A DNA stretch of 64,000 nucleotides, from the NCBI RefSeq assembly GCF_013342145.1, contig NZ_JABUQZ010000001.1:682001-746000 (forward strand), written 5' to 3'. Origin of the DNA: Haloterrigena gelatinilytica. GTDB taxonomy: Archaea > Halobacteriota > Halobacteria > Halobacteriales > Natrialbaceae. The notes below the pieces were generated by a model that did not search any database, was not told the DNA's origin, and worked only from the letters and a program-made list of their open reading frames with translations. Below, piece by piece: positions 17,281 through 26,522 of this stretch. The translations under genes and the position numbers were made by a program. Each line of letters begins with the position of its first letter. Within the stretch, counting starts at the first letter, position 1.

Positions 17281-17513
17281 GTGGGGCCGTTCCGCGAGGA
17301 ACTACTTAGCAACACTGCACACGCGTCGCGTTCGCACGCCCGACGGCGGATCCGTCCGCTCCGCTCGGGCGAACTCGTGAAACTGCGAAAACGGCGGGGA
17401 AGCCGATTCAACGCGGCTGGCGGGGGTTACTCGCCCCCGTGGAGCGGCGGACGGTGGACGGCGAGCGGCGGGCGGCGAGCGGCCGGACGGTGCCGACTCG
17501 AGTTCGAACCGAA

Positions 17514-18146
17514 TTACTCCTCGGGGAGGTCGTCGATCAGCACGACCGCCTCGCCGTTGATGACGGTCGCGTCGTCGTCCTCGTCGCGGATGAGCGTCTC
17601 GAGGCGGTACTGATCGTTCCCGAGGTCCTCGACGATCTCGACGCGCGCGGAGACGCGGTCGCCGATCCCGACGGGGCCGCTGAACTCGAGGTCCTGGGAG
17701 AGGTAGATGGTGAGACCGGGCAGCCGAGCCAGGGCGGCACTGATGAGCCCGGAAACGAGCGTGCCGTGGACGATCCGTTCGCCGAAGCGGGTGTCGGCGG
17801 CGAACTCGTCGTCGAGGTGAAGCCGGTTCGTGTCGCCGCTGACGTGGGCGAACGCGCGAACGTCCTCGTCGCTGATGACCTTCTCGAAGGTCACGGTGTC
17901 GCCGACGCTGATGTGCTCCGGATCGTCGACGGTTCGGTCGAACTGCCAGTCGAGACTGGAGTGGTCGATGGACGGAATCGACGCGGGAACCGTTTCGCTT
18001 TCCGACCCGTTCGACGCGGTCGGCACCATCGCCGACATGGCCGCCCGGTTCGCCGCGGTCGCGCTCTGGAGGAAGGTCTGTGTCATCGCCGACCAGGCAT
18101 CGGTCATGGCAGCGAGGTTCCGTTTCGCAGCGTTCTGGTGGGACAT
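17514..18146 (-). CDS. phaJ: (R)-specific enoyl-CoA hydratase PhaJ (MaoC family) with N-terminal phasin-like extension
   Basis: Hydrates trans-2-enoyl-CoA to (R)-3-hydroxyacyl-CoA, feeding PHA synthase from beta-oxidation. The MaoC hot-dog domain spans about residues 72-205, with the hydratase motif DVRAFAHVSGDTNRLHLDDE (catalytic Asp and His) and FGERIVHGTLVSGLISAAL. The first 45-50 residues (AMTDAWSAMTQTFLQSATAA) form an amphipathic, Ala/Gln/Ser-rich helix unlike the MaoC fold and similar in style to phasin segments, which may target the enzyme to PHA granules. It is divergent from the phaR-P-E-C operon. Confidence 0.9.
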   Translation of the reverse strand: MSHQNAAKRNLAAMTDAWSAMTQTFLQSATAANRAAMSAMVPTASNGSESETVPASIPSIDHSSLDWQFDRTVDDPEHISVGDTVTFEKVISDEDVRAFAHVSGDTNRLHLDDEFAADTRFGERIVHGTLVSGLISAALARLPGLTIYLSQDLEFSGPVGIGDRVSARVEIVEDLGNDQYRLETLIRDEDDDATVINGEAVVLIDDLPEE

Positions 18147-18411
18147 CTATGGGGCGGTAAGCGTGTGGACATTATGACTTCTTTGGCTCGCGCACGGACT
18201 GTTACTGGTGCTCATAGCTAGTAATTTACCATTAGGAGGGCTCTAGGGCCGGAATTCGCGTCAGTACAACCGACAGACAGAATTTTTCCCATGATAAAAT
18301 CCGGTAATACGATCGCTGCTCGAAACTGCCCGGCCCCCACTATGGTATTAGATGGTATTAGATGGTATCTAGTGGAAACCCTTATGTGGTGCGCGCTCGT
18401 TGATACAGGTG
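18147..18411. promoter_or_regulatory. phaJ/phaR divergent promoter region
   Basis: 265 bp. On the phaR side CTTATGT at 18381-18387 is 25-31 bases before the ATG and acts as TATA box. Directly upstream are three tandem 10-mers (18341-18370). On the phaJ side an AT-rich stretch at about 18218-18235 (AGTAATTTACCATTAGG) may hold its promoter. Confidence 0.55.
18341..18370 (+). repeat. Three tandem 10-mers, candidate PhaR operator
   Basis: TATGGTATTA, GATGGTATTA and GATGGTATCT follow each other without gaps, a period of one DNA helix turn, ending about 10 bases before the phaR TATA box. The phase and position suggest binding sites for a regulator on one DNA face, most simply the AbrB-type PhaR encoded next to it. 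Confidence 0.6.
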
Positions 18412-18728
18412 ATGACGGACGACTCCGATCGATCGCTCTGGTTCCCGCCTGCGATGTTCACCGAACAGATGCAGGAGGCGGGCGAGCAAGTTGCCGAATC
18501 CCAGCAGGAGATGCTGAAGAAGATGATGCAGGCCAGTAGCTCGAACCCGTTCGATACGGGCTCGAGCTTCGGGCCGATGAACATGGGGACGGCGACGTTC
18601 AAAGCCCGCGTCCAGAGCGGCGGTCGGATCAGCATTCCCGGTCCAGAACGGGAAGCCCTCGACATCGAAGAGGGAGATATCGTCCAGACCGTCGTCGTCC
18701 CCGTCAAACGAAACCGAGAGGATCAATC

Positions 18729-18732
<4 letters not shown>
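18412..18732 (+). CDS. phaR: PHA-cluster AbrB/SpoVT regulator PhaR
   Basis: 106 residues. The N-terminal half is polar and helical (FTEQMQEAGEQVAESQQEML), probably a granule-interacting or oligomerising helix; the C-terminal half is an AbrB/SpoVT swapped-hairpin domain (FKARVQSGGRISIPGPEREA, then LDIEEGDIVQTVVVPV). In Haloferax mediterranei an AbrB-type PhaR regulates phaR-phaP, so autoregulation through the promoter repeats is likely. Its TGA overlaps the phaP ATG by four bases. The ATG at 18412 is preferred over 18400 because of TATA spacing. Confidence 0.88.
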
Positions 18733-19214
<482 letters not shown>

Positions 19215-19264
19215 CGCGCAACGCAGCCCCAGGCTTTTGCGGTTGGCCCGCTAATATTATTCCA

Positions 19265-19810
19265 ATGTCAGATTCACAGCCCCAGTCACACGAGTGGAAC
19301 GAGGTCGTCGAACAGTGGAACGAACAGTTCATGAACGCCTTGGAGGAGAACATGGAGGCCCAGGCCCAGTTCGTCGAGAGCTGGTCGGACGCCGTCGGCG
19401 AGGCGACCGAGGAGAACGAGATCTCCGACGGCGTCGAGGGCTACGCCCGGGCCTACGAGACCTGGATGAACGCCTCCCAGCAGATGGTCGAGCGGATGAA
19501 CGACCAGCTCGAGGGCGAGGACGTCGACGCCGAGGAGTTCCGTGACATCTGGCTCAACACGGCCAACGAGGCGTTCAAGGACGTCATGTCGACGACCGCC
19601 TTCGCTCGGATGACCGGCGAGACCGTCGGCGACGTCCTCGAGATGCAACAGCAGGCCCAGGAGACGTCCCAGGAGACCCTGCGAACGCTCGGCTTCGCGA
19701 CCGAAGCGGACGTCGTCGAAATCGGCGACCGACTGGTCGAACTCGAGCGTCGCCAACACGACGTCGAGAAGAAAATCGACCGCGTTCTCGAGCACCTAGA
19801 GGAGCAATGA
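19265..19810 (+). CDS. phaE: Class III PHA synthase subunit PhaE
   Basis: Non-catalytic partner that activates PhaC. 181 residues, the short haloarchaeal type. [20 protein letters not shown] and [20 protein letters not shown] begin the domain, [17 protein letters not shown]-like sequence follows in the middle, and the C-terminus is a coiled coil ([20 protein letters not shown]). The last codons overlap the phaC start (ATGA), so subunits are made in step. Confidence 0.92.
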   Translation: MSDSQPQSHEWNEVVEQWNEQFMNALEENMEAQAQFVESWSDAVGEATEENEISDGVEGYARAYETWMNASQQMVERMNDQLEGEDVDAEEFRDIWLNTANEAFKDVMSTTAFARMTGETVGDVLEMQQQAQETSQETLRTLGFATEADVVEIGDRLVELERRQHDVEKKIDRVLEHLEEQ

Positions 19811-21399
19811 ACAATCCGTTCGCGACCGCCCTGAACATGCAGCGACAGGCCTGGGAGGCGACCGCCGATCTGGCCGAGAAGAGTCGGGTCGCCCCGGACC
19901 GCACCGAAACCGTCGAGAACATCGAGGTCGGTCAGACGCCCAGCGAGGTCGTCTACGAGGAGAACAAGCTGAAACTCCTCCACTACGAGTCCCAGACGGA
20001 GGAGCAACACGACGTGCCGATCCTCATCGTCTACGCGCTGATCAACAAACCCTACATCCTCGACCTCCAGCCGGACCGCTCGGTGGTCCGGACCTTACTC
20101 GAGTCCGGCTTCGACGTCTACCTGATCGACTGGGGCGAGCCCTCGAAGCTGGACCGTTCGCTGTCGCTGGACGACTACGTCAACCGCTACATCGACAACT
20201 GCGTCGACGTCGTCCGCGAACGCTCCGGCCAGGACGCGATCAACATCCTCGGCTACTGCATGGGCGGCACGAAGTCGGCCATGTACGCCTCGCTGTACCC
20301 CGAGAAGGTCAAGAACCTCGGACTGATGGCCGCGGGCCTCTGTTTCGCCGGCGAGGGCGGCGTCCTCGAGCTCTGGGGCGGCGAGGAGTTCTACGATCCG
20401 GAAGCGGTCACCGAGACGTTCGACAACGTCCCCGCCGAGTTCTTGGACGTCGGCTTCGCGCTGATGGACCCCGTCGCGAACAACGTGACGAAGTACGTCC
20501 GGTTCTACGACAACATGGAGGACGGGGACTTCGTCGAGAACTTCGCCCGGATGGAGCGCTGGCTCGACGAGGGGATCGACGTCGCGGGCGAGGCCTACGA
20601 GGAGTTCATCCGCGACATCTACCAGGACAACAAGCTCTACAACAACGAGCTCTACCTGGGCGACGAGCGCGTCGACGTCTCCAACATCGACATGCCCGTC
20701 CTCCAGATCGTCGCCGAGTACGACCACCTCATCCCGCCGGGAGCCTCGAAGCCGTTCAACGAGGTCATCGGCTCCGACGACACCGAGGTCATGGAGTTCG
20801 CGACGGGTCACATCGGCATGTCCGTCTCCTCGCGCAGCCACGAGGAGCTCTGGCCGCAGGTCAGCGAGTGGTTCGAGGAGCGCTCGAATGGTTCCGACGT
20901 CGATTCGGAGCCGGAGACGCCCGAACCCGAGGCCGCAGACGCCGCGCTCGCGGAGGACGTCGCGGGCGACGAGTCCGGCGCCGAGGACCTCGCGGACGGA
21001 TCCGGACTCGAGACGGACGCCGAGAGCAGTACCCAGACCGAACTCGACGCCGAGACCAGCGACCTCCACGGCGAGGACCGATCGGACGCGGAGATCGTCG
21101 AACGCGGCGAGGACGACGTTCAGGAGGAACCCGCCGAACCGGGCGAGATGAACGTCGACGAGGAGGTCGTCGAAGAAGTCACCGACGAGGACGTCGACGC
21201 CGAGTCGGCGATCGAGTCCGAGACCGACGATCTGACGGACCTCGACGGCGTCGGACAGGCCTACGCGGATACGCTGGCCGAGGCCGGCATCGAGACGTTC
21301 GACGAGTTGGTCGACGCCGACGTCGCCGAACTGGCCACCGAGACGGGGATCTCGCCCAGTCGCATCGAAGACTGGATCGAGCAGGCCGAAAGCCGATAG
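19807..21399 (+). CDS. phaC: Class III PHA synthase PhaC with long C-terminal helix-hairpin-helix tail
   Basis: Polymerises (R)-3-hydroxyacyl-CoA into PHA at the granule surface. The alpha/beta-hydrolase core covers residues 1-360 with a lipase-like box [12 protein letters not shown] (catalytic Cys151), Asp306 in [13 protein letters not shown] and His335 in [10 protein letters not shown]. Typical class III PhaC ends near 360 residues; this one has an acidic, low-complexity linker (about 361-475) followed by a helix-hairpin-helix-like module ([20 protein letters not shown], then [20 protein letters not shown]). The tail occurs in other haloarchaeal synthases, but its role is not known to me. 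Translationally coupled to phaE. Confidence 0.95.
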   Translation: MNNPFATALNMQRQAWEATADLAEKSRVAPDRTETVENIEVGQTPSEVVYEENKLKLLHYESQTEEQHDVPILIVYALINKPYILDLQPDRSVVRTLLESGFDVYLIDWGEPSKLDRSLSLDDYVNRYIDNCVDVVRERSGQDAINILGYCMGGTKSAMYASLYPEKVKNLGLMAAGLCFAGEGGVLELWGGEEFYDPEAVTETFDNVPAEFLDVGFALMDPVANNVTKYVRFYDNMEDGDFVENFARMERWLDEGIDVAGEAYEEFIRDIYQDNKLYNNELYLGDERVDVSNIDMPVLQIVAEYDHLIPPGASKPFNEVIGSDDTEVMEFATGHIGMSVSSRSHEELWPQVSEWFEERSNGSDVDSEPETPEPEAADAALAEDVAGDESGAEDLADGSGLETDAESSTQTELDAETSDLHGEDRSDAEIVERGEDDVQEEPAEPGEMNVDEEVVEEVTDEDVDAESAIESETDDLTDLDGVGQAYADTLAEAGIETFDELVDADVAELATETGISPSRIEDWIEQAESR

Positions 21400-21507
21400 T
21401 ATCGGTTCGGCTGTCGGGGACGCTCGCGGCTCGCTCGAGACCGGCGTCTGGGCTCGATCGGCCGCTGAACCGTTATCCTCGTTGTATGTACTGATAACTA
21501 ACAGGTC

Positions 21508-21516
21508 GTTATTTAT
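21508..21516 (+). promoter_or_regulatory. TATA-like box of phaB
   Basis: TTATTTATC 25-33 bases before the ATG at 21541, separating phaB transcription from the phaC operon even though a readthrough message is possible. Confidence 0.5.
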
Positions 21517-21540
21517 CGGCGGCCGTTGAAGGCGTGAGTC

Positions 21541-22284
21541 ATGTCCATGGATGGGCGAACCTGCATCATCACCGGCTCGGCGCGCGGTATCGGACGGGGT
21601 ATCGCGGAGTATCTCGGCGCGGAGGGTGCGAACGTCGTCATCAACTACCGCTCCTCGGAAGACGCCGCCCGAAATGCGGTCGGCGCGATCGAGGACGCCG
21701 GCGGAAGCGCCGTCGCGGCCCAGGCCGACGTAACCGACCGCGAGGAGGTCGAACACATGCGGGAGGTCTGCCACGAGGCGTTCGGCCCGGCGGACGTCCT
21801 GGTCAACAACGCCGGCATCACGGCCGACGTACAGTTCACCGAGATGTCCCGCGAGGACTGGGACCGGGTGATGGACGTCAACCTCGGCGGGATGTTCAAC
21901 TGCACCCAGGAGTTCTTCGACGACATCTGGAACGCCCACGAGGGGCGCCTGATCAACATCTCGAGCGTCGTCGGCAAACAGGGGAACTTCGGCCAGGCCA
22001 ACTACGCCGCCGCGAAGAGCGGCATGTTCGGCTTCACCCGAACCATCGCCCTCGAGCTCGCCAAGGGCGGCTCGACGGCCAACTGCGTCGCCCCCGGCTT
22101 CACCCGGACGGACATGCTCGAGTCCGTCCCCGATCAGGTCTTAGAGCGGATCGTCTCGGGGATCCCCCTCGAGCGGCTGGCCGAAGTCGAGGACATCGCG
22201 GCCGTGGTTCGGTTCCTCGCCAGCGAGGATTCCTCGTACGTGACCGGTGAAGTCATCGACGTCAACGGCGGGATGGACCTCTAA
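21541..22284 (+). CDS. phaB: Acetoacetyl-CoA reductase / 3-oxoacyl reductase PhaB-type SDR
   Basis: NADPH-dependent reduction of acetoacetyl-CoA (or other 3-oxoacyl-CoA) to the (R)-3-hydroxy monomer. 247 residues, classical SDR: TGSARGIGRGIAEYLG cofactor loop, NNAGIT, catalytic Ser in INISSVVGKQG, YxxxK in NYAAAKSGMFGFTRTIALEL, and the tail YVTGEVIDVNGGMDL. Basic residues near the cofactor loop (NYRSSEDAAR) fit NADPH. The position directly after phaC strongly supports the PHA role, although SDRs of this group also serve fatty-acid metabolism. Confidence 0.9.
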   Translation: MSMDGRTCIITGSARGIGRGIAEYLGAEGANVVINYRSSEDAARNAVGAIEDAGGSAVAAQADVTDREEVEHMREVCHEAFGPADVLVNNAGITADVQFTEMSREDWDRVMDVNLGGMFNCTQEFFDDIWNAHEGRLINISSVVGKQGNFGQANYAAAKSGMFGFTRTIALELAKGGSTANCVAPGFTRTDMLESVPDQVLERIVSGIPLERLAEVEDIAAVVRFLASEDSSYVTGEVIDVNGGMDL

Positions 22285-22455
22285 ATACCGCCTGCCCCCG
22301 TTCGATACGGCCCTCCAGCGCCGCGATTCGGCCGCACTCTTTTCCCGAAACGATCGACGGACAACGATCTCGCTTCGTGACTGCGATGACGTGCGATCGG
22401 TCTCGATCGAGTCGGTTCGCCTTCCAGTCACCGCTCAAGGGCGTGAGAAACGAGC

Positions 22456-23492
22456 CTATCGATCCACCGAACTGGCGACCGTCGAGAGATCCGAGATCGT
22501 CTCGCGCGTCTCCGCGACGAGCTCCCTCACGACTGCAGCCGCAGACCGCACCTCGTCGACTCCGCCGACGCTCTGGCCGGCGTACAGCGCCATCGACTCG
22601 ATATCGCCCTCGAGGTCGGGCGTCGCCAGCGCCTCGTCGTAGCGTTCGATCGGGTCGGCGTCACCGTCGTCCGTCCGCGCGACGACGTCGCCCTCGCCGG
22701 GTCGCTCGCCCGCGGGCGGTTCCCCGGCCGCCCGCCAGCGCTCGAGCGTCTCGTTCTCGAGCACGCGGTGGGGCATCCCCGGCCAGCCCTCGTCGTACAG
22801 GGTCGTGTACGCGGTATCGGTCTCGTCGCTCTCGCGGAGCCGTCGCCGATACGTTTCGTGTACGTTCGCCTCCTCGCACGCGACGAAGCGGGTGCCGAGC
22901 CACGCGCCGTCCGCGCCGAGTGCGAGCGCCGCCGCGACGCCGCGGCCGTCGGCGATCCGCCCGCCGCGACGATCGGCACCGCGTCGCCGACCGCGTCCGC
23001 GACCCGCGGGACCAGCGCCGCCGTCGCGATTTCGCTCTGGACGTGGCCGCCGGCCTCGAGGCCCTGCGTGACGACGACGTCGACGCCGGCCTCGACGGCC
23101 TCGCGTGCGGCGTCCGCGCTGCCGACGGTCTGCAGCACCGTCCCACCGGTGTCGTGGACGCGGTCGACGTACGGGGCCGCATCGCCGAAGGAAAACGAGA
23201 CGATCGGCGCGCCGGCCTCGAGGACGACCTCGAGATGGGGATCGGTGTCGACGACCGTCGTCGCGTCGTCCAGCGCGAGGTTGACGGCGAACGGCCGGTC
23301 GGTTCGCTCGCGGGTCTCGCGGATCGCCTCGCGGGTCTCCTCGAGGTCCCGCCACGTGACGGCGAGATGGCCCAGCCCGCCGGCGTTCGAAACGGCCGCC
23401 GCGAGTTCCGGGGTCGTGGCGCTGCCGATCGGCGCCTGGACGATGGGGTACTCGATCTCGAGGGCGTCACAGAGCGGCGTCCGGAGTGCCAT
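22456..23492 (-). pseudogene. Nitronate monooxygenase / enoyl reductase-like FMN enzyme, single frameshift
   Basis: The first part (ATG 23492 to about 22960) encodes ALEIEYPIVQAPIGSATTPE and EAGVDVVVTQGLEAGGHVQS, then VPIVAAGG, matching the 2-nitropropane dioxygenase family. The expected continuation IADGRGVAAALALGADGAWL and the C-terminal part to 22456 lie in another frame. The break is at about 22955-22965, where the minus-strand GCGGGCGGATCGCC would read correctly as GGCGGGATCGCC with one extra G. The reading frames on either side keep normal haloarchaeal composition, so it is either a recent loss or a base missed in a GC run. Confidence 0.8.
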
Positions 23493-23521
23493 GACACGCC
23501 CCGATTCGAGTCACCGCTATT

Positions 23522-24049
23522 TCACTTCCGGTGCTTCTCCTTGGTCACGACTCGGACGTTCTCGATCCCCGTTTCGGGGTACTGCCCGTCGTCGTCCTTC
23601 TCGACGGCCTTGACCATGTCCCAGACGACGTTGAGCCCGGTCGTGACGCCCTCGAGGGCCTCCATCTCGCAGCCCGTCTTGCCGATCGTCTCGACGGCGA
23701 CCTCGAGTTCGACCCGGTCCTCGCCCAGCGAGAACTCGGTGTCGACGTTGGTGATCGGAATTTGGTGGCACATCGGGATCGTCTCCCAGGTGTGTTTGAC
23801 GGCCTGAATCGCGCCGACGCGGGCGGTCGCGAGCACGTCGCCCTTCCCGATCTGATCGTCGCGGATCGCCTCGATCGTCGAGGACTGCAGGCGGATCTCG
23901 CCGGCGGCGACCGCGCGGCGCTCGCTGTCGGGCTTGTCGCCGACGTCGACCATCTGGACGTCGCCCTCGTCGGTGGTGTGGGTGAGGTCGTCGGCGTCGG
24001 TTCGGGGGTCCGTGTTCGAGTCCGCGGCGGGAGACGGGTCCTCACTCAT
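23522..24049 (-). CDS. moaC: Cyclic pyranopterin monophosphate synthase MoaC
   Basis: Second step of molybdopterin synthesis, making cPMP. The conserved core starts after an acidic leader of about 30 residues: DVQMVDVGDKPDSERRAVAA, then GDVLATARVGAIQAVKHTWE and TIPMCHQIPITNVDTEF (family T..LIPLCHP-type motif), VETIGKTGCEMEALEGVTTG and the end VVTKEKHRK. 175 residues from ATG 24049. It overlaps the stop of the nnr gene upstream by eight bases, so the two are co-transcribed. Confidence 0.95.
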   Translation of the reverse strand: MSEDPSPAADSNTDPRTDADDLTHTTDEGDVQMVDVGDKPDSERRAVAAGEIRLQSSTIEAIRDDQIGKGDVLATARVGAIQAVKHTWETIPMCHQIPITNVDTEFSLGEDRVELEVAVETIGKTGCEMEALEGVTTGLNVVWDMVKAVEKDDDGQYPETGIENVRVVTKEKHRK

Positions 24050-25469
24050 CGTCACCACCCCAGAGCACCGCGGGCAGTTCAGCGAGCATATCGGACGCGA
24101 GGAACCCGTGCTCCTTGGTCTCCGCGAGGCGCTCGCCCGCGAGCCCGTTGACGTGGGCCCCCGCCGCGGCGGCGTCGAGCGGCTCGGCGTGCTCGAGCAG
24201 GGCGGCGACGATCCCCGCCAACGTGTCACCGGTGCCGCCGACCTTCATCCCGACGGTGCCCGAGCGGCTGATCCGCGTGCGCTCGCCGTCGGTGATCACG
24301 TCGTTCGCCCCCTTCGCGAGGACGACGTGCCCGAGTTCGGCCGCGAACGCCTCGATCTCGTCGGCCGCCGACGCCAGATCGTCGGTGTCGGGACCGCCCA
24401 TCCGTGCGAGTTCACCGCGGTTCGGCGTACAGACCAGCGTCGCGTCGGTCTCGATCTCCGGGACGACCGCGAGGGCGTCGGCGTCGACGACCGCCCGGCC
24501 GGTGTACGAAGAGAGGAACTGGCGGGTCGCCTCGAGAGTCTCGTCTGCGGTGCCGAGACCGGGGCCGATGACGACGGCGTTGTCGTACGCTTCGGCCGTC
24601 TCGAGGAGGTCGTCGGCCACCTCGGGCGTGAGGACGTCGCTCTCGTACGACTGGACGATCAGATCCTCGCTGTACCCCTGGATCTCGCCGGCGACGGAGT
24701 CGGGAGCCGCGACGAAGGCGAGCTCCGCGCTGGCCCGCAGGGCGGCCTGGGCCGCCAGCGCCGGCGCGCCGGTGTAGGGGCCCCCGCCGATGATATTCGG
24801 CCGTCCCTCGCGAGTGTCGGGTCGCGCGAGGTCGACGTCGCCGGGCCCGACGTACCGTTCGGCCGCGGCCGGGATGCCGATATCTGCGACCGTGATCTCC
24901 GCGTCGAGGTCCTCGAGTCCCGGTTTCGCGTCGTGGAACGTGACGACGCGGTCCGCCTCGACGCCGTTGTCGGCGTGGTCGCCCCCGTCGGCGTCGAAGC
25001 CGGAGGGGACGTCGACCGCGACGACGGTCGCGTCGGCGGCGTTGATCGCGTCGGCCGCGGTCGCCGCGGGTTCCCGGAGGTCGCCGCTGATCCCCGTCCC
25101 CAGCATCGCGTCCACGATGACGTCGCACTCGGGGAGCTCGAACCCGCTCGAGTCCGTGACTTCTCGCGCGTCGTAGTCGGCCCGCTGGAGGGCGTCCCAG
25201 TTCTCGCGAGCGATCTCCGTGCCGATGTTCGCGGCGCGGCCGAGCAGGAGGGTCGTGACGTCGTACCCGTCCAAGAAGCGAGCGGCGACGAACGCGTCCC
25301 CGCCGTTGTTGCCTCGTCCGGCGACGATCGCGACTCGGTCGCCCCGCTCGGCGACGTCGCGGACCGCGCGGGCGACGGCGTTCCCGCTCGACTCCATCAA
25401 CTGCTTTCGCGGCACGCCCAGTGCCGCGGCGTTCTCGTCGACGGCGCCCATTCGCTCGCCTGTGATCAT
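24042..25469 (-). CDS. nnr: Bifunctional NAD(P)H-hydrate epimerase / ADP-dependent dehydratase
   Basis: Repairs damaged NADHX/NADPHX. 475 residues: the YjeF_N epimerase domain (about 1-210; VAIVAGRGNNGGDAFVAARF, then DVIVDAMLGTGISGDLREPA and VAVDVPSGFDADGGDHAD) and the ribokinase-like dehydratase domain (about 225-470; PNIIGGGPYTGAPALAAQAA, VIGPGLGTADETLEATRQF, MKVGGTGDTLAGIVAALLEH). Archaea and bacteria use ADP with this enzyme. The ATG at 25469 is chosen because the family begins near MITGERMGAVDENAAALGVP. Overlaps moaC by eight bases. Confidence 0.95.
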   Translation of the reverse strand: MITGERMGAVDENAAALGVPRKQLMESSGNAVARAVRDVAERGDRVAIVAGRGNNGGDAFVAARFLDGYDVTTLLLGRAANIGTEIARENWDALQRADYDAREVTDSSGFELPECDVIVDAMLGTGISGDLREPAATAADAINAADATVVAVDVPSGFDADGGDHADNGVEADRVVTFHDAKPGLEDLDAEITVADIGIPAAAERYVGPGDVDLARPDTREGRPNIIGGGPYTGAPALAAQAALRASAELAFVAAPDSVAGEIQGYSEDLIVQSYESDVLTPEVADDLLETAEAYDNAVVIGPGLGTADETLEATRQFLSSYTGRAVVDADALAVVPEIETDATLVCTPNRGELARMGGPDTDDLASAADEIEAFAAELGHVVLAKGANDVITDGERTRISRSGTVGMKVGGTGDTLAGIVAALLEHAEPLDAAAAGAHVNGLAGERLAETKEHGFLASDMLAELPAVLWGGDDE

Positions 25470-25573
25470 GTCCGGGGGTTCGACGGGCCGTCCGTTCAAC
25501 GTTGCGGACCGGTGGGACTCGGTCGAACATCGGTAGGCGATACCGTCAATCGTCTCGAGCCCCAACTACCGTC

Positions 25574-26071
25574 GTGAACGTCTTCTGGCTCGACGAGGAT
25601 CCGCGGCTCGCCGCGCGCTATCACTGCGACCAGCACGTCAACAAGCTGCTGCTCGAGGCCGCGCAGGTCCTCTGCACTGCAGCCCGGGAGAACGGCTACG
25701 AGGCGGACTTCCTCTATCGGCCGACCCACGTCGACCACCCCGTCACGACGTGGGCGACCGAGTCGCGGGCGAACTGGCTTCGCCTCCGGGAGCACGCCGC
25801 GGCGCTCAACGCCGAGTTCGTCGAGCGATACGACAAGGACGACGACCACGCCTCCTGGCAGGTGATCGAGCGTATCGACCCCGAGGCGATCGAATTCCCC
25901 GGCGAAGAGCCGACGCCCCGACCCCAGACGATGCCCGACGAGTACAAACGGCCCGACGATCCCGTCGCCGCCTATCGGGCCTACTACGCCGGCGAGAAGG
26001 CCGAGATGGCCGAGTGGAAGTACACCGAGGAGCCGCCGTGGCTCGAGTCGTATTTGGTCGAGTCCGTCTGA
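25574..26071 (+). CDS. Uncharacterised protein with conserved CDQHVNK motif (165 aa)
   Basis: GTG start; the N-terminus VNVFWLDEDPRLAARYHCDQ HVNK followed by LLLEAAQVLCTAARENG, then HPVTTWATESRANWLRLREH, and a middle TMPDEYKRPDDPVAAYRAYY. The same pattern (LDxDPxxAAxxHCDKHV, HPxTxWA) recurs in phage- and plasmid-encoded proteins, some loosely labelled pyrimidine-dimer glycosylase; I do not accept that label without structure evidence. Conserved Cys, His, Asp, Trp and Tyr residues suggest an enzyme or nucleic-acid protein. Divergent from nnr with about 104 bp between. Confidence 0.75.
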   Translation: MNVFWLDEDPRLAARYHCDQHVNKLLLEAAQVLCTAARENGYEADFLYRPTHVDHPVTTWATESRANWLRLREHAAALNAEFVERYDKDDDHASWQVIERIDPEAIEFPGEEPTPRPQTMPDEYKRPDDPVAAYRAYYAGEKAEMAEWKYTEEPPWLESYLVESV

Positions 26072-26164
26072 TCGCTCGCCTCGATGGCGTCGTCTCGCGT
26101 TGCACGGCACGGCCACTGTCCGTTACGGTATACTTATCTGACGTAGTGGTGTCATTCCCCTACG

Positions 26165-26446
26165 ATGTTCCCGCCGATCGCCTCCCGCGACTCGATCGTC
26201 TCCGACGACGTGAATCCCCTCACGGAAGCCTACAGGGACGTCGTCATCTACGACGAACCGGTCGACGACGACCCGCTCTACGAAGGGCCGATCGTCGTCC
26301 ACGCCAACGGCTGGATCGAACTCGAGGGGAACCGACTCCTCTCCCCGAGCGCGGTCCACCACATCGACATCTACGACGGCGAGGTCACGGGATCGAGGGC
26401 CGAACGCGACGACTCGGGAGTCGACCAGCCCGACGATCGAGAGTGA
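26165..26446 (+). CDS. Hypothetical protein (93 aa)
   Basis: Acidic soluble protein: SDDVNPLTEAYRDVVIYDEP, then EGPIVVHANGWIELEGNRLL, then VHHIDIYDGE and an acidic end. Composition and codon use fit a real gene; a TATA-like TATACTTATC (26129-26138) lies 27-36 bases before the ATG. No family or function is recognised. No Cys, no membrane segment. Confidence 0.65.
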   Translation: MFPPIASRDSIVSDDVNPLTEAYRDVVIYDEPVDDDPLYEGPIVVHANGWIELEGNRLLSPSAVHHIDIYDGEVTGSRAERDDSGVDQPDDRE

Positions 26447-26522
26447 AACGACCGGTGACGGCGACCGCCGAACGGATCGGTTCGGTCCTCGATAGCGGCC
26501 GACAGCAGCGCCGAACGCCGGT

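Noticed and set aside
25574-26071. Label of pyrimidine-dimer DNA glycosylase
   Set aside because: The sequence does not show the features of the T4 endonuclease V fold; the label is a loose transfer from phage annotations.
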